Assembly: GCA_021299735.1 (NCBI GenBank)
Contig: JAJTEM010000011.1
Span: 62,001-126,000, forward strand
Length of the DNA: 64,000 nt
DNA from: Burkholderiales bacterium
Lineage (GTDB): Bacteria > Pseudomonadota > Gammaproteobacteria > Burkholderiales > Burkholderiaceae_B
Direction of reading: 5' to 3'
Made by a program: the position numbers and the translations under genes. The notes beneath the pieces were generated by a model that worked only from the letters and a program-made list of their open reading frames with translations, ran no database searches and was not told the origin of the DNA. Of this stretch, positions 31,704 through 43,522 are shown one piece after another. Position 1 is the stretch's first letter. Each line of letters starts with the position of its first letter.

Positions 31704-34027
31704 TTGCGCAAGAATTGGAAGTAAGTTTGCACATGGCATTTGTTGATGCACGTCAGCAAAAGCATGAATTCATCACGGTAGAGCATCTGCTACTGGCGTT
31801 GCTCGACAATCCGTCCGCGGCAGAGGTTTTGCGATCCTGCTCGGCTGATGTGGAAGAGATTCGCAAAAACCTGCAAAACTTCATCAAGGACAATACCCCA
31901 GTGGTGTCCGGCCAGGATGAGGTGGACACGCAGCCCACGCTGGGATTCCAGCGGGTTATTCAGCGTGCCATCATGCATGTTCAAAGCACCTCGAACGGTA
32001 AAAAAGAAGTGACTGGCGCCAATGTGCTGGTCGCAATTTTTGGCGAGAAGGATTCTCACGCGGTTTACTATCTGCACCAGCAGGGCATTACCCGCCTTGA
32101 CGTCGTGAACTACATTTCTCACGGCATCACCAAAACACCGCAGGCACCTGCACCAAAGCCTGAAAACTCTCAAAACGAGAATCAGGAGCAGGAGGCTGAA
32201 ACAACCCAAGCCACTGGCGACAAGCAATCGCCACTGGACCAGTACACCCAGAATTTGAATATCTTGGCCAAGGAGGGCAAAATTGACCCGCTTATTGGCC
32301 GGGAACATGAAGTAGAGCGTGTCATTCAAGTGCTATGCCGCCGCCGCAAAAACAACCCGCTGTTGGTGGGCGAAGCTGGCGTGGGTAAAACCGCGATTGC
32401 CGAAGGGCTGGCTTGGAGAATAGTTCAAGGCGATGTGCCTGAAATTCTGGCAACAGCTCAAGTGCATTCTTTGGACATGGGCGCACTACTGGCCGGTACA
32501 AAATACCGCGGTGATTTCGAGCAGCGTTTGAAAGCGGTGTTGAAACAGTTGAAGGCAAACCCGGATTCCGTTTTGTTCATTGATGAAATTCACACCTTGA
32601 TTGGGGCTGGATCCGCTTCGGGTGGAACGCTGGATGCGTCCAACTTGCTTAAGCCAGCCTTGTCCTCAGGTCAATTAAAGTGCATTGGTGCAACCACCTT
32701 TACTGAATATCGGGGCATTTTTGAGAAAGACCACGCCCTGTCGCGCCGTTTCCAGAAAATTGATGTTGCCGAGCCCACTGTAGAGCAAACCATTGAAATC
32801 TTGCGTGGCTTGAAGAGCCGTTTTGAAGATCACCACGGTGTTAAATATTCAAGCGCCGCAATTTCGGCAGCGGCTGAGTTGTCTGCCAAATTCATTAATG
32901 ATCGCCATTTGCCAGACAAGGCAATTGATGTGATTGACGAAGCCGGTGCCGCACAGCGTATTTTGCCGAAAAGCAAGCAGCGCAAAACAATTACGAAGGG
33001 CGATATCGAGGATATCGTGTCCAAGATTGCCCGCATCCCGCCACAGTCGGTTAATACCGATGACCGGAACAAGTTGGCGACACTTGACCGCGACCTGAAA
33101 GCCACCGTGTTCGGTCAGGACCCCGCCATTGAGGCATTGGCCAATGCGATCAAGATGTCGCGTGCCGGTTTGGGCAAGGCCGACAAACCGATTGGCTCGT
33201 TCCTGTTCAGTGGCCCCACCGGTGTGGGTAAAACTGAGGTGGCCAAGCAGTTGGCATTCATACTCGGTATTGAGATGCTGCGTTTTGACATGTCGGAGTA
33301 CATGGAGCGCCACGCGGTGTCTCGCCTGATTGGTGCGCCCCCTGGCTATGTAGGTTTTGACCAGGGCGGTCTGCTGACCGAAGCCATTACCAAGAAGCCG
33401 CATTGTGTGTTGCTGCTCGATGAAATCGAGAAAGCGCATCCTGATGTATTTAATATTCTGCTTCAGGTGATGGACAACGGTACCTTGACCGACAACAACG
33501 GTCGCAAGGCTGACTTCCGCAATGTGATCATCATCATGACCACCAACGCGGGCGCGGAAGCATTGACCAAGCGTGGCATCGGCTTCATGGAATCGAAGGT
33601 GCAGGGCGACGAGATGGAAGACATCAAACGCATGTTCAGCCCCGAGTTCCGCAACCGTTTGGACTCTGTTATTTCTTTCCGGGCGCTGGATGAAGAGATC
33701 ATCTTGCGCGTGGTTGACAAGTTCCTGATGGAGCTTGAAGAACAGCTGCACCAGAAAAAAGTGGATGCAGTATTCACCGATGAATTACGCAAGCACTTGG
33801 CCAAAAAAGGTTTTGATCCCTTGATGGGCGCCCGCCCAATGCAGCGCTTGATTCAAGATACGATTCGCAAGGCACTGGCCGACGAGTTGTTGTTTGGCAA
33901 GCTTGTCAATGGTGGAAAAGTGACTGTTGATCACAACATTGAAGATGACAAAGTATTACTAACCTTTGATGAAGGCTCGTCAGGGCAGGAGTCGGAGAGT
34001 GGTACAGCGGAAGTAACCGTTGATTAA
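31700..34027 (+). CDS. clpA: ATP-dependent Clp protease ATP-binding subunit ClpA
   Basis: A 775-residue AAA+ unfoldase that feeds ClpP. It has an N-domain ([20 protein letters not shown]) and two AAA+ modules with Walker A GEAGVGKT (near residue 225) and GPTGVGKT (near residue 505), and Walker B motifs LFIDEIH and LLLDEIE. A charged linker (about 150-185) joins the N-domain to the first module. The ClpP-binding loop is IGF at MESK-preceding GIGFME. Overlaps clpS by four bases. Confidence 0.95.
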   Translation: MIAQELEVSLHMAFVDARQQKHEFITVEHLLLALLDNPSAAEVLRSCSADVEEIRKNLQNFIKDNTPVVSGQDEVDTQPTLGFQRVIQRAIMHVQSTSNGKKEVTGANVLVAIFGEKDSHAVYYLHQQGITRLDVVNYISHGITKTPQAPAPKPENSQNENQEQEAETTQATGDKQSPLDQYTQNLNILAKEGKIDPLIGREHEVERVIQVLCRRRKNNPLLVGEAGVGKTAIAEGLAWRIVQGDVPEILATAQVHSLDMGALLAGTKYRGDFEQRLKAVLKQLKANPDSVLFIDEIHTLIGAGSASGGTLDASNLLKPALSSGQLKCIGATTFTEYRGIFEKDHALSRRFQKIDVAEPTVEQTIEILRGLKSRFEDHHGVKYSSAAISAAAELSAKFINDRHLPDKAIDVIDEAGAAQRILPKSKQRKTITKGDIEDIVSKIARIPPQSVNTDDRNKLATLDRDLKATVFGQDPAIEALANAIKMSRAGLGKADKPIGSFLFSGPTGVGKTEVAKQLAFILGIEMLRFDMSEYMERHAVSRLIGAPPGYVGFDQGGLLTEAITKKPHCVLLLDEIEKAHPDVFNILLQVMDNGTLTDNNGRKADFRNVIIIMTTNAGAEALTKRGIGFMESKVQGDEMEDIKRMFSPEFRNRLDSVISFRALDEEIILRVVDKFLMELEEQLHQKKVDAVFTDELRKHLAKKGFDPLMGARPMQRLIQDTIRKALADELLFGKLVNGGKVTVDHNIEDDKVLLTFDEGSSGQESESGTAEVTVD

Positions 34028-34028
34028 A

Positions 34029-34044
34029 AAATCAACGTTGATTT
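34029..34044. other. Perfect 16-base palindrome after clpA
   Basis: AAATCAACGTTGATTT is a perfect palindrome beginning two bases after the clpA stop. It has no T-run, so the real terminator is probably the one at 34105. Confidence 0.4.
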
Positions 34045-34104
34045 GAAACTCTTCAGCCAAGCGGTGAAAGACTGCTAACCGCCTTTTTCAGTTTTAAAAA
34101 ATTT

Positions 34105-34147
34105 GCCTGAGTGGTCCCGTTCGGGATTGCTCAGGCTTTTTGTTTTT
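34105..34147. terminator. Rho-independent terminator of clpA
   Basis: GCCTGAG (34105-34111) and CTCAGGC (34130-34136) form a stem, with CCCG/CGGG pairing inside the loop, followed by TTTTTGTTTTTT. It lies between convergent clpA and the diguanylate cyclase gene. Confidence 0.85.
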
Positions 34148-35320
34148 TCAGCTGCTTACTTTGCCAAGGCAGCTGCAATTTCTGCCTTTGTTTTTCGCTT
34201 GATAGAGTGCCTGATCAGCCCGCGCCATTGTGCGGTCTATGCTGTCTGAATGTGCGATGTCGCAAATGCCAGCTGAGAAACCAACCTTGCAAGTACCCTT
34301 GTGTCGAATTCGATCAACAATTCTTTGTGCATCATCTGCGGTGCAGTTCGGCAAGAGCACTGCGAATTCTTCTCCACCTATGCGTGCAATAAGATCACCT
34401 GGTCTGAAATTGCTTCGAAGTGTTTCTGCAAACTCGCGCAGCCGGTTGTCGCCAGCCTCGTGACCGTAAGTGTCGTTGTATTGTTTGAAGTAGTCGATGT
34501 CGATGATCGCCATGCTGCCCTGAAGCTGATTTTCCTTTTGCATTTTCCGCAAATAGGCGCCGCTCATGTCCTGCCAGCCACGGCGATTGAGCAGACCTGT
34601 CAGTGCGTCGCAGCGTGCCTGGTTGCTAAGGTGAGTCAATTCGTTTGCGAAGCGCTTTCGCAAGGCAGATTGTCTCCACAAAGTAAGGCTCACAAAGCTT
34701 ATTGAGTGAACCAATACAATTAATGTGAGTATCAAATTGTTGCGCTGTAATTCTTTGAATTTTTCGTCGGCTACCTCCGCAGCTTTTTTCAACGTGTTGT
34801 TGAATATTCCCAGTTCGATAAACCAAAGTTCTATGTTTCTGGGATTGGGTTTACCGAACTTTCCAAGTTGCTGGTCCATGGAAACAAGGTGTTCACGCAG
34901 GTTTGCTGCGGATTCAGTAAGCTCTATTTCAGTATTGATTGTCTCGATTACCGCCAACCTGGCAGCAAGTTGATTGAACAATTCTTGTGGTGAGCTGTAT
35001 CCACGCGCTTCAAGTCCCAGTTTTGTCTCATAAGCGTGCTCCTTGTCCAGGTGCTGTAGAGCCGTGCTTTGTATGATGAGGTCTTGCAGGGATACTTCGA
35101 GTAGTCGTCGTTTGGTTAAATCAGCTTGAATTTGTTCGGCTTTGCCGTAGTTGACTACAGCTACAGCCGTGAGTATTACGCAGAGTACCAACCAGAAATA
35201 GCGGACGGTTTTTTCAGAACAGAGGCGCAGTTGGTCTATTGTGTGAATCAACCAAGTTTGGCCTTTCGTTGTGGCTGGCCCGTTGTCCACTGAGTCCATC
35301 GTTTTCCTAGTTATTGACAA
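34148..35320 (-). CDS. Membrane-bound diguanylate cyclase (GGDEF domain)
   Basis: A 390-residue signalling protein. Two transmembrane helices (about 41-60 and 195-217) flank a helical periplasmic sensor region of unknown ligand. The cytosolic GGDEF domain has CDALTGLLNRRGW and the active-site motif GGEEF, preceded by the RxxD inhibitory site (RPGDLIARIGGEEF), so it should make c-di-GMP and be product-inhibited. It is 50 bases downstream of dut on the same strand, possibly read from the same transcript. Confidence 0.9.
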   Translation of the reverse strand: MSITRKTMDSVDNGPATTKGQTWLIHTIDQLRLCSEKTVRYFWLVLCVILTAVAVVNYGKAEQIQADLTKRRLLEVSLQDLIIQSTALQHLDKEHAYETKLGLEARGYSSPQELFNQLAARLAVIETINTEIELTESAANLREHLVSMDQQLGKFGKPNPRNIELWFIELGIFNNTLKKAAEVADEKFKELQRNNLILTLIVLVHSISFVSLTLWRQSALRKRFANELTHLSNQARCDALTGLLNRRGWQDMSGAYLRKMQKENQLQGSMAIIDIDYFKQYNDTYGHEAGDNRLREFAETLRSNFRPGDLIARIGGEEFAVLLPNCTADDAQRIVDRIRHKGTCKVGFSAGICDIAHSDSIDRTMARADQALYQAKNKGRNCSCLGKVSS

Positions 35321-35370
35321 TGAAACTCAGTGGTAAATTTGCGCAATAGGTTCCTTTGGTGCGTGTCTCT

Positions 35371-35823
35371 TTAATTTGTTCCGGTGCTGCCGAACCCGCC
35401 TTCGCCGCGCTCACTGGGTGTGAAATCACTGACCACTTTGAAATTGGCATGGGCCACAGGCAATATCACGAGCTGGGCGATTCGCTCCATCGGTTCAATG
35501 GTCACTGGCAACTGGCTGCGGTTCCATGCGGACACCATCAACGGGCCTTGGTAATCAGAATCAATTAAACCCACCAGGTTACCCAGTACCAACCCTTTTT
35601 TGTGACCCAGACCGGATCGGGGAAGAATGGTGGCACAGTAATTCGGGTCACCGATGTACATGGAAAGTCCTGTAGGCACCAGCTCAGCTTGACCGGGTTG
35701 AAGGGTGAGTGGCGCGTCAAGGCAGGCACGCAGATCGATGCCTGCACTGCCGGGGGTGCCATAGGCGGGCAGTTGTTCTTGCATGCGTGGGTCGAGTACT
35801 TTCAGTTCAACTTGAATTTTCAT
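35371..35823 (-). CDS. dut: dUTP diphosphatase
   Basis: Hydrolyses dUTP to dUMP, limiting uracil in DNA and supplying dTMP synthesis. The 150-residue trimer subunit has motif 1 GSAGIDLRA, motif 2 [10 protein letters not shown], motif 3 GLIDSDYQG and the C-terminal motif 5 [10 protein letters not shown]. Its ATG overlaps the coaBC stop by four bases, the common coaBC-dut pair. Confidence 0.95.
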   Translation of the reverse strand: MKIQVELKVLDPRMQEQLPAYGTPGSAGIDLRACLDAPLTLQPGQAELVPTGLSMYIGDPNYCATILPRSGLGHKKGLVLGNLVGLIDSDYQGPLMVSAWNRSQLPVTIEPMERIAQLVILPVAHANFKVVSDFTPSERGEGGFGSTGTN

Positions 35824-37082
35824 GATGTGTGTGTTTGGGTATGTTTGGAAATGAAGGACAAAACCGCTTCGGCAGCACTTAGCTTGTCCATGCTGTCAAG
35901 GCGCTCGGGCGGCTGCCTCTTGCTATAAATGGATAACCGGGTTTGGTCAGCCCCCAAGGCATGCTGGGCCAAATTGCCTATGATGAATTGTGCTTTCTTG
36001 CTCTCAAGTTTGCGGCTTGCGTATTCATCAAGGTTTTCTGTTTCGGCAGCAAAACCAACAACCGTAAGTGGCCTTGTTCGCTTGCTGGCCAATTCGCCCA
36101 CCTCGGCCAGTATGTCGGGATTCAATTCGAATTCCATGTGCAAACCCACAGCTCGGTCGCTCTGTTTTTTCTGCTTTTGCACGCTCGGGTTTTTAATACC
36201 ATAGTCGGCCACTGCAGCAACACCGATGAACAGGTCGTTTTGCTCAATTTGGCCGAACACTGCGGCGTGCATTTGTTTGGCTGACTGCACCTGTAAAATG
36301 TGTGCGCCATAGGGGGACGGCAGTGCGGTGGGGCCGCTCACCAAAGTAACCTCGCCACCCATTAACCAGGCCGCTTGCGCCAAGGCATAGCCCATTTTTC
36401 CGCTGGAACGATTGGTAATACCTCGCACCGGGTCAATGGCTTCAAAGGTTGGCCCCGCAGTTAACAATATTTTTTTTCCAGCCAAGGGTTTGGGGTTAAC
36501 TGCCCGTGCCAGTTCCAACACAACTTCAAAGGGTTCCAGCATGCGGCCACTGCCCACCTCGCCGCAGGCTTGTTCGCCAGCAGCAGGGCCAAATACATGA
36601 ATACCGTCAGTTTGCAGTTGGCTTATATTGCGTTGGGTCGCCCGGTTATTCCACATTTCCACATTCATGGCGGGCGCTATGGCCATTGGGCAATTGCGAG
36701 CCAACACCAAATTATCAAGCAGGTTGTCAGCAAACCCGTGCGCGTACTTGGCCATGGAATTGGCTGTACAAGGCGCGATCAACAAAAAATCGGCGTGCCG
36801 GCTGATGTCGATGTGCGGCATGCCACGGTCAAGATTGCCCTGATTGCCGTTTTCAGCGGGCCATTGCGACACATGCACTGCCTTACCTGAGAGGGCCTGA
36901 AACGTGAGCGGAGCAATAAAGTGTGTGGCCGATTCGGTCATGACCACCTGCACAGTACAACCCTGTTTCACAAGCAGGCGAACCAATTCAGCCGATTTAT
37001 AGGCCGCAATACCCCCGCACACGCCTAGTACCACTCGCAGTTGGTTCAAGCCAGGAAGCTGTGGCAATTCAATTGGGCGCAT
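35820..37082 (-). CDS. coaBC: Bifunctional phosphopantothenoylcysteine decarboxylase/synthase
   Basis: Coenzyme A synthesis: the N-terminal CoaC half is an FMN-dependent decarboxylase with [18 protein letters not shown], a His in [11 protein letters not shown], and the PAMN motif; the C-terminal CoaB half begins near residue 200 ([20 protein letters not shown]) and joins cysteine to phosphopantothenate. 420 residues, normal for the fusion. Between lspA and dut on one strand. Confidence 0.95.
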   Translation of the reverse strand: MRPIELPQLPGLNQLRVVLGVCGGIAAYKSAELVRLLVKQGCTVQVVMTESATHFIAPLTFQALSGKAVHVSQWPAENGNQGNLDRGMPHIDISRHADFLLIAPCTANSMAKYAHGFADNLLDNLVLARNCPMAIAPAMNVEMWNNRATQRNISQLQTDGIHVFGPAAGEQACGEVGSGRMLEPFEVVLELARAVNPKPLAGKKILLTAGPTFEAIDPVRGITNRSSGKMGYALAQAAWLMGGEVTLVSGPTALPSPYGAHILQVQSAKQMHAAVFGQIEQNDLFIGVAAVADYGIKNPSVQKQKKQSDRAVGLHMEFELNPDILAEVGELASKRTRPLTVVGFAAETENLDEYASRKLESKKAQFIIGNLAQHALGADQTRLSIYSKRQPPERLDSMDKLSAAEAVLSFISKHTQTHTS

Positions 37083-37094
37083 GGGCTTTGAACC

Positions 37095-37664
37095 TTATTC
37101 GATTTTTTCGGCGGGGTCGGGGGTTTTCTGTTCTCTGTTGAAGAACAGTTCGTCGATAATCAAGCCGATCGCTCCCAGGGTAATTGCCACGTCTGCCACG
37201 TTGAATGCGGGCCAATGGTAATTTCCAACATAAAAATCAAGGAAGTCAATAACCGCACCGTGTGCAACACGGTCAATCAGATTGCCGATTGCTCCTCCCA
37301 GAATACAGGCCAGGCAGAACATTGCGAATTTGCGATGACTGGAAGAGCGCATCATCAAAATAATGACGATAGACGCAACCACTGCCACAGCAGAGAGAAA
37401 GTTTTTTTGCCACCCTTCCTGGTCAGCCAAAAAACTGAATGCTGCACCAGGGTTTAGCACGTAGACCAGATTGAAATAGCTGGTGATTTCTACAACAGCT
37501 CCCAAATCGAGGCGCGCTTGAATCCACAGTTTACTGATTTGATCGGCAAGGATCAGTAAAAGCGAAAAGCCTATCCAGGGAAGAATGGACTTGCGCGCTG
37601 GCTTCGCGGCAGTTGAGTTTTTAAGGGGCTTTTTTGCAAGGGGTTTGGGCATGGGTTTAGACAT
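37095..37664 (-). CDS. lspA: Prolipoprotein signal peptidase (signal peptidase II)
   Basis: An inner-membrane aspartyl protease of 189 residues that cleaves lipoprotein signal peptides. Four transmembrane helices are visible; the catalytic Asp residues are in [15 protein letters not shown] and [10 protein letters not shown] basic, Lys/Pro-rich N-terminal extension (about 30 residues) precedes helix 1. The ATG at 37664 overlaps the ileS stop by 8 bases and is preceded by GAGGTG. The ribF-ileS-lspA order is widely conserved. Confidence 0.93.
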   Translation of the reverse strand: MSKPMPKPLAKKPLKNSTAAKPARKSILPWIGFSLLLILADQISKLWIQARLDLGAVVEITSYFNLVYVLNPGAAFSFLADQEGWQKNFLSAVAVVASIVIILMMRSSSHRKFAMFCLACILGGAIGNLIDRVAHGAVIDFLDFYVGNYHWPAFNVADVAITLGAIGLIIDELFFNREQKTPDPAEKIE

Positions 37665-40452
37665 GATTGCGCACCTCGCCTTCACCGAAAAGGTTACTCA
37701 CGCAGCGGCCGCAAACGCCTGGGTGTTCAGGATTTGCTCCGGTATCGAGCCTTACATGCCAGCAGCGTTCACATTTTTCACCTTCTGCAATACCCACTTC
37801 AATTTTCTCCTCGCTGGCCAGCGCAATATTCACGTTTGACACGATAAACAGAAATTTCAGGTCACTACCCAAACTGTAGGCGGCCTGGTAAAGGTTCGCG
37901 GGCAAATGGAGTGTAGCTGTACCTTGCAGGGACGAGCCAATTTTTCCAGCGGTGCGCAGGTTTTCCAGTTCTTTCACCACGCGTGCACGAAGCGCCAGCA
38001 GTTCAGTCCACTTGCTGCCCAGTTCCTCGGCTTTAGCAACTTGAGGCACCTTGTAAAACTCGTTGCAGAAAATGGAGGGCTCTACATTGCCCATTACTTC
38101 CCGGGCTTCCTCGGCTGTAAAGCTGAGAACTGGTGCCATGAGGCGGAGCAGGGCATGGGTGATGTGGTACAGCGTGGTTTGCGCGCTGCGGCGGGCTTTG
38201 GAATTCTCGCCCGTGGTGTACAGGCGGTCTTTCAATATGTCCAGGTAAAACGAGCCCAAGTCTTCGGAGCAGAAAATTTGCAGTTTGCTGACGATCGGGT
38301 GAAATTCATACTTCATGTAATGCGCTTCGCATTCACTTTGAAGTTTTGCAAGCAGGGTGAGCGCGTATTGGTCAACTTCAGCCAGTTCCTCGGTTGGAAC
38401 AGCTTCGGTGGCGAAATCGAAATCGGAAATATTCGCCAGCAAAAAGCGCAGGGTGTTGCGAATGCGGCGGTAGCTTTCAACCACGCGCTTCAAAATTTCA
38501 TCGGAAATCGTCAGTTCGCCGGAGTAATCGGTGCTGGCCACCCACAGGCGCAAAATTTCAGCACCCATTTTGTCGGAAACCTGCTGGGGGGCAATCACGT
38601 TGCCCACTGACTTGCTCATTTTTCGGCCCTGGCCATCTACTACAAAACCATGGGTTAGCAAGGCTTTATACGGAGGCACACCGTTGATCATGCAGCTGGT
38701 CAGCAAGGAGGAATGGAACCAACCGCGGTGTTGATCGGATCCTTCAAGGTACAAGTCTGCAGGGAAATGGCTTTCATCGGCATGGCTGCCGCGCAATACT
38801 GTTTCGTGGGTGGTGCCTGAATCGAACCACACATCAAGTGTGTCCGGGTTCTTCACATAATCACGTGCTTCGTCGCCAATCAGTTCTTCAACCGACACAT
38901 GCTGCCAGGCTTCAATTCCACTTTTCTCGATCAGTTGGGCAATGATCTCGATCAACTCGGGCGTGCGCGGGTGCAATTCGCCAGTTTCGCGGTGCACCAG
39001 GAATGCCATGGGCACACCCCATTGGCGTTGGCGTGACAGTGTCCAGTCTGGGCGGTTAGCAATCATGGCATGCAAGCGTGCCTTGCCCCAGGCGGGGAAA
39101 AATTCGGTGGCCTCTACGCCGGCCAGTGCCTTCTCGCGCAGGCTACCGCTGCCGTCGTTGGCCTTTACATCCATGCCAGCAAACCACTGCGAGGTAGCGC
39201 GATAAATGATCGGGGTTTTGTGGCGCCAGCAGTGCATGTAGCTGTGACCAAATTTCACTTGTTTTACAAGCGAACCCACTTCAATCATCTTGTCTACGAT
39301 CAATGGGTTGGCTTTCCAAATGTGCAGGCCACCAAAGAAAGGCAGGGAATCGGCGTATACACCATTGCCCATCACCGGGTTGATGATGTCGGCGTCTTTC
39401 ATGCCATAGGCTTTGCTGGTCAAAAAGTCGTCCACGCCATAGGCAGGGGAGCAATGCACAATACCTGTACCCGCATCGGTGCTTACATATTCAGCCAAGT
39501 ACACTGGGCTTAAGCGGTCGTAGAACGGGTGTTTAAAGGCAATGCCTTCCAGCGCTGCGCCTTTGGTGGTGGCTAGCTCTTTTCCTTCCAGTTCGTAGCT
39601 TTCCAGACAAGGCTTCACGCGTTCTTGAGCCAACAACAAATACTTGTTGCCCATATCCACAAGGCTGTACACCAGTTCTGGGTGCATGTTGAGCGCCTGG
39701 TTGGCGGGCAAAGTCCAGGGGGTGGTGGTCCAAATAACAAGTTGGCCTGGCTTGGCCTGTAAGGTGGCCAGTGGCACATTGAATGCAGTTGCCAGCTTGT
39801 CCAGGTTGGCGTCGTCAAAGGCAAAGCCCACATCAACCGCGATGTCTTGCTTGTCTTTGTATTCCACCTCGGCTTCGGCCAGGGCAGAGCCACAATCGAA
39901 ACACCAGTTCACAGGTTTCAGGCCACGAAACACATAACCCTTTTCCATGATTTTGCCCAAGGCCCGCAGTTCATCAGCCTCATTGCCGAAGTTCATGGTT
40001 TTGTAGGGGTTGTCCCAATCGGCTAGCACGCCTAGGCGAATGAAGTCTTTTTTCTGGCGTTCAATTTGCTCGGCTGCGTAAGCGCGGCTTTTTTCCTGTA
40101 CTTCCAGGGTGGGCTTGCCCTTGCCGATTGTTTTTTCAATTTGAATTTCGATGGGCATGCCATGGCAGTCCCAGCCGGGTACATAACGTGCATCGTAGCC
40201 AGCCAGGCAACGGCATTTCACGATGATGTCTTTCAGTATTTTGTTAACCGCATGGCCAATGTGAATGTCGCCATTGGCATAGGGCGGACCATCGTGCAGC
40301 ACAAATTTCGGTTTGCCAGTTTTGGACTGGCGAATCGCCTTGTACAAATCTTCCTTGCACCATTGTTCAACCCAGTTCGGTTCCCGAGCAGGCAGGTTGC
40401 CGCGCATGGGGAAGGGGGTGTCTGGCAGGTTCAGTGTGTTTTTGTAATCCAT
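37657..40452 (-). CDS. ileS: Isoleucyl-tRNA synthetase
   Basis: Class I synthetase of 931 residues that charges tRNA-Ile. It has the HIGH motif in [19 protein letters not shown], an editing domain with [14 protein letters not shown], the KMSKS motif in [10 protein letters not shown], and a C-terminal zinc-binding region with the CERCWH and CGRCV Cys pairs. This is the usual bacterial type I form. It starts 6 bases after ribF and overlaps lspA. Confidence 0.97.
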   Translation of the reverse strand: MDYKNTLNLPDTPFPMRGNLPAREPNWVEQWCKEDLYKAIRQSKTGKPKFVLHDGPPYANGDIHIGHAVNKILKDIIVKCRCLAGYDARYVPGWDCHGMPIEIQIEKTIGKGKPTLEVQEKSRAYAAEQIERQKKDFIRLGVLADWDNPYKTMNFGNEADELRALGKIMEKGYVFRGLKPVNWCFDCGSALAEAEVEYKDKQDIAVDVGFAFDDANLDKLATAFNVPLATLQAKPGQLVIWTTTPWTLPANQALNMHPELVYSLVDMGNKYLLLAQERVKPCLESYELEGKELATTKGAALEGIAFKHPFYDRLSPVYLAEYVSTDAGTGIVHCSPAYGVDDFLTSKAYGMKDADIINPVMGNGVYADSLPFFGGLHIWKANPLIVDKMIEVGSLVKQVKFGHSYMHCWRHKTPIIYRATSQWFAGMDVKANDGSGSLREKALAGVEATEFFPAWGKARLHAMIANRPDWTLSRQRQWGVPMAFLVHRETGELHPRTPELIEIIAQLIEKSGIEAWQHVSVEELIGDEARDYVKNPDTLDVWFDSGTTHETVLRGSHADESHFPADLYLEGSDQHRGWFHSSLLTSCMINGVPPYKALLTHGFVVDGQGRKMSKSVGNVIAPQQVSDKMGAEILRLWVASTDYSGELTISDEILKRVVESYRRIRNTLRFLLANISDFDFATEAVPTEELAEVDQYALTLLAKLQSECEAHYMKYEFHPIVSKLQIFCSEDLGSFYLDILKDRLYTTGENSKARRSAQTTLYHITHALLRLMAPVLSFTAEEAREVMGNVEPSIFCNEFYKVPQVAKAEELGSKWTELLALRARVVKELENLRTAGKIGSSLQGTATLHLPANLYQAAYSLGSDLKFLFIVSNVNIALASEEKIEVGIAEGEKCERCWHVRLDTGANPEHPGVCGRCVSNLFGEGEVRNHV

Positions 40453-40458
40453 ATTGGG

Positions 40459-41415
40459 TTAACAGCCTGTATTTGAAATCTGGGGTTGGTTGGCAGCCAG
40501 CAAGGCCAGTGCTTTGGCCGTGTCTTTGTGCATTTGCTCAACCATCGTATCTAGCGAATCAAAGTGCTGTTCTGACCGAATGTGCGCCAGAACCTCAATT
40601 CGCAAAAGTTTGCCGTAGGCATTGCCCTGCCATTCTGGAATGAATGTTTCGAGCAGAATTTGATCAGATTGTTCCACGGTGGGGCGTACACCCATGCTGG
40701 CCACGGCTGGAAGCGGATGTGGCTCCAAGCCGTGCACCCAAACTGCCAAAATGCCTGTTAGGGCACCTGCCCGCCCGGTAATTCGCAGGTTCATGGTTGG
40801 GAAGCCAAGCGTGCGGCCCAGCTTTTTGCCATGAACAATATGCCCGGAATAAACAAGGGGGTGCCCCAGCATATGGGTGGCTTTGGCCACATCACCAGCC
40901 TTAAGCGCTTCCCGAATGTTCGAGCTTGAAACCCGGCTTCCATCGGTTTGAACCTCAGCAAGATCGTTCACGGTGAAGCCGTGCAATTCACCCAAACCTT
41001 TTAGCAAGGCGAAATCGCCTGCACGTTTGGCACCAAAGCGAAAATCGTCGCCCACCCACACTTGCTTGGCATTCAGCTGCTTTAGCAGCACCTCTTGCAC
41101 AAACGCTTCGGGGCTAAGGCTTGCCATGTGTTTGTTGAAAGGCAGAATGCAAACCTGTTCAATTCCGCAACGCTTCATTTCGATGATTCGGTCGCGGAGG
41201 GTGGAAATTCTGTCGAGCTTGAACGCGGGATTGAAAAATTCTTTCGGGTGCGGGTGCAAAGTAACCACCGTGGGCACCAGGCATTGCGCACGTGCAGCCG
41301 ACACCACGCGGCGGAACAGCTCGGCATGGCCGGAGTGAACGCCGTCGAAGTTTCCAATGGTGAGCGCAGTGCCCTTGGAAAATGTGTGTGGCCGGGGGCG
41401 GCGAATGATTTTCAT
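40459..41415 (-). CDS. ribF: Bifunctional riboflavin kinase/FAD synthetase
   Basis: Makes FMN and then FAD from riboflavin. The N-terminal nucleotidyltransferase has TIGNFDGVHSGH and the C-terminal flavokinase has GRTLGFPTMNLRI. The ATG at 41415 (MKIIRRPRPHTF, 318 residues) is preferred; an in-frame TTG at 41445 would add ten residues. A TATAAT sequence lies on the minus strand at 41462-41457, about right for a promoter, but the -35 is weak. Divergent from purN. Confidence 0.93.
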   Translation of the reverse strand: MKIIRRPRPHTFSKGTALTIGNFDGVHSGHAELFRRVVSAARAQCLVPTVVTLHPHPKEFFNPAFKLDRISTLRDRIIEMKRCGIEQVCILPFNKHMASLSPEAFVQEVLLKQLNAKQVWVGDDFRFGAKRAGDFALLKGLGELHGFTVNDLAEVQTDGSRVSSSNIREALKAGDVAKATHMLGHPLVYSGHIVHGKKLGRTLGFPTMNLRITGRAGALTGILAVWVHGLEPHPLPAVASMGVRPTVEQSDQILLETFIPEWQGNAYGKLLRIEVLAHIRSEQHFDSLDTMVEQMHKDTAKALALLAANQPQISNTGC

Positions 41416-41518
41416 ACCGAGGTGGTAGGCTCGTAGTGGTTGCAAAACAACCGGTCATTATAAGCCCTGAATGGTGAAACATAGGGCTTTTTCGCCCGCA
41501 CAGTGATAAACTCGCGCC

Positions 41519-42160
41519 ATGCAAAATTCCATACCTTCCGTCGTCATTTTGATCTCGGGGCGGGGTTCAAACTTGAATGCCCTGATCGATCACGCCAAAC
41601 AGACCGGGGCCTATCAAATTCGTGCTGTCATTTCCAACCGCCCTGCGGCGGCTGGTTTGGCTTTGGCGCAATCTGCAGGAATCGATACGGCTGTTCTTGA
41701 TCACACCGAATACGAAAGCCGTGAGGCTTTTGATGCAGCGTTGGCCGCTTTGGTGGACCAGTATCAGCCTGGTTGGGTTGTGCTGGCCGGCTTTATGCGC
41801 GTGCTCACTGAAGGCTTTGTGAATCGGTATTTGGGGCGGCTGGTCAACATCCACCCCTCGCTGTTGCCTGCCTTCCCCGGTTTGAAAACTCACCAGCAGG
41901 CCATTGATGCTGGGGTGCGGGTACATGGGGTAACGGTTCACCTGGTTACGCCAGAATTGGACCACGGCCCAATTGTGGACCAGGCGCTATTGCAGGTACT
42001 GCCCGGCGATACCGCAGAAACACTGGCTGCGCGGGTGTTGGTGCTAGAGCATCAAATTTATCCCCGTGCACTGGCGGCGCTGGCCACCGGGCAAATTAAA
42101 ATGGTGAACGGCAAGCTGGAAGGCACTTTGGCCACAGCCCTGGTTCACGCAATTCAATAA
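41519..42160 (+). CDS. purN: Phosphoribosylglycinamide formyltransferase 1
   Basis: Transfers a formyl group from 10-formyl-THF to GAR in purine synthesis. The 213-residue enzyme begins with VVILISGRGSNLNALID and has the catalytic VNIHPSLLPAFPGLKTHQQA segment, with the later Asp of VTPELDHGPI. Followed after 15 bases by the methyltransferase gene, so they probably share a transcript. Confidence 0.95.
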   Translation: MQNSIPSVVILISGRGSNLNALIDHAKQTGAYQIRAVISNRPAAAGLALAQSAGIDTAVLDHTEYESREAFDAALAALVDQYQPGWVVLAGFMRVLTEGFVNRYLGRLVNIHPSLLPAFPGLKTHQQAIDAGVRVHGVTVHLVTPELDHGPIVDQALLQVLPGDTAETLAARVLVLEHQIYPRALAALATGQIKMVNGKLEGTLATALVHAIQ

Positions 42161-42175
42161 AACAGGATATTCAAT

Positions 42176-43522
42176 ATGGCCGGGTCTAGTAAAAACACCC
42201 CATTTCGCAAACCCAGCACTAGGCGCGACAGCAAGGTTGAGCGGCAGGGCGCGCAGTCGCGTTACGGCTTGGTTAGCACGGTTGCGCAGTTAATCGACCT
42301 GTTGGCTCAGTTTGAAGGCCCGGCCGATGCGGCAATTTCCCGATTTTTCAAAGACCATCCCGAACTGGGTGGTCGCGACCGCCCCATGGTGGCCGAGGCT
42401 GTGTATTGCTGGCTGCGTTATCGCTACCGAATTAACCACCTGGCTCAATCTGGCGAGGGTCCTTCCGTGGTTCGTCAGGCCAAGTTGGCCCTGTTGTGGT
42501 CGGGTGCACCCGAGCAAATTTGGTCTGCAGGCAAGCAGGCCGACAATGAGTGGTTAAGCCGTGTTATCAATATTTCGGCCGAGAATCTTGGCATTGAAGC
42601 GCGCACCTGTTTGCCTGAGTGGTTTTACACCAAGCTGGCAGAGCAATTTGGGGTTGAACGTGCAGAATCATTCTCGCAGGCGGTATTAAGTGCAGCACCG
42701 CTTGATTTGCGCGTAAACACAGTAAAGGCCAGCACCACCGATTTATTGGCCGCATTGATTAATATGGGTATTCAAGTAAATCCGATTGAGGGCCTGCCGG
42801 AAGGTTTGCGTGCAGTGGGCAAGCCGATTGTGGGTAAAACCGAAGTGTTTCAAGAGGGTTACTTTGAGGTGCAAGATGCCGGCAGCCAGTGGGTTAGCCG
42901 CTTGGTTGCGCCGCGCCGTGGTGATTTGGTGATCGATTTTTGTGCTGGTGCGGGCGGTAAAACCCTGGCGATTGGTGCGCAAATGAAGAACACCGGCCGG
43001 ATTGTGGCGCTGGATACTTCTGAAAAACGCTTGGTGAAGTTCAAGCCCCGTGCCGCCCGCTCAGGTTTAAGTAACTTTTACACCATGGTGATTAACGACG
43101 AGGCCGATCCGCGACTGAACAAATATTTTGGCAAGGCTGACCGCGTGGTAACCGATGTGCCATGCAGTGGCATGGGCACATTAAGGCGTAACCCGGACCT
43201 TAAATTTAGACAGAACCTGCAGAGTCTGGCAGAATTAACTGCGAAGCAAAAATCCATCATCGAGCATGCGGCCAAACTGGTAAAGCCCGATGGTCGGCTT
43301 GTTTACATCACATGCAGTGTTCTTCGAGATGAAAACGAAGACATCGTCAACGCGTTCCTGGAAAGTCATCCGGAATTCCGGCTTCGCCGCTGGACCGAGG
43401 TGCTGAACCCTGGAGAGCGGCCTGTCAAGGCAAACACGACCGACGACATGCTTCGATTGTGGCCAGAAGATGGTGAATCGGACGGCTTTTTTGCGGCAGT
43501 GTTACAACGTTCCAAAGCCTGA
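42176..43522 (+). CDS. RsmB/NOP-family RNA 5-methylcytosine methyltransferase
   Basis: A 448-residue SAM-dependent methyltransferase. The N-terminal part is helical (about 1-170), then the catalytic domain has the SAM-binding VIDFCAGAGGKTLAIG, motif IV with the Cys in DVPCSGMGTLRRNPDLK, and motif VI Cys in YITCSVLRDENED. The two Cys residues are both needed for m5C formation and release in this family. The target is probably 16S rRNA (C967 as in RsmB), but other family members modify tRNA, so I leave the symbol empty. Confidence 0.88.
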   Translation: MAGSSKNTPFRKPSTRRDSKVERQGAQSRYGLVSTVAQLIDLLAQFEGPADAAISRFFKDHPELGGRDRPMVAEAVYCWLRYRYRINHLAQSGEGPSVVRQAKLALLWSGAPEQIWSAGKQADNEWLSRVINISAENLGIEARTCLPEWFYTKLAEQFGVERAESFSQAVLSAAPLDLRVNTVKASTTDLLAALINMGIQVNPIEGLPEGLRAVGKPIVGKTEVFQEGYFEVQDAGSQWVSRLVAPRRGDLVIDFCAGAGGKTLAIGAQMKNTGRIVALDTSEKRLVKFKPRAARSGLSNFYTMVINDEADPRLNKYFGKADRVVTDVPCSGMGTLRRNPDLKFRQNLQSLAELTAKQKSIIEHAAKLVKPDGRLVYITCSVLRDENEDIVNAFLESHPEFRLRRWTEVLNPGERPVKANTTDDMLRLWPEDGESDGFFAAVLQRSKA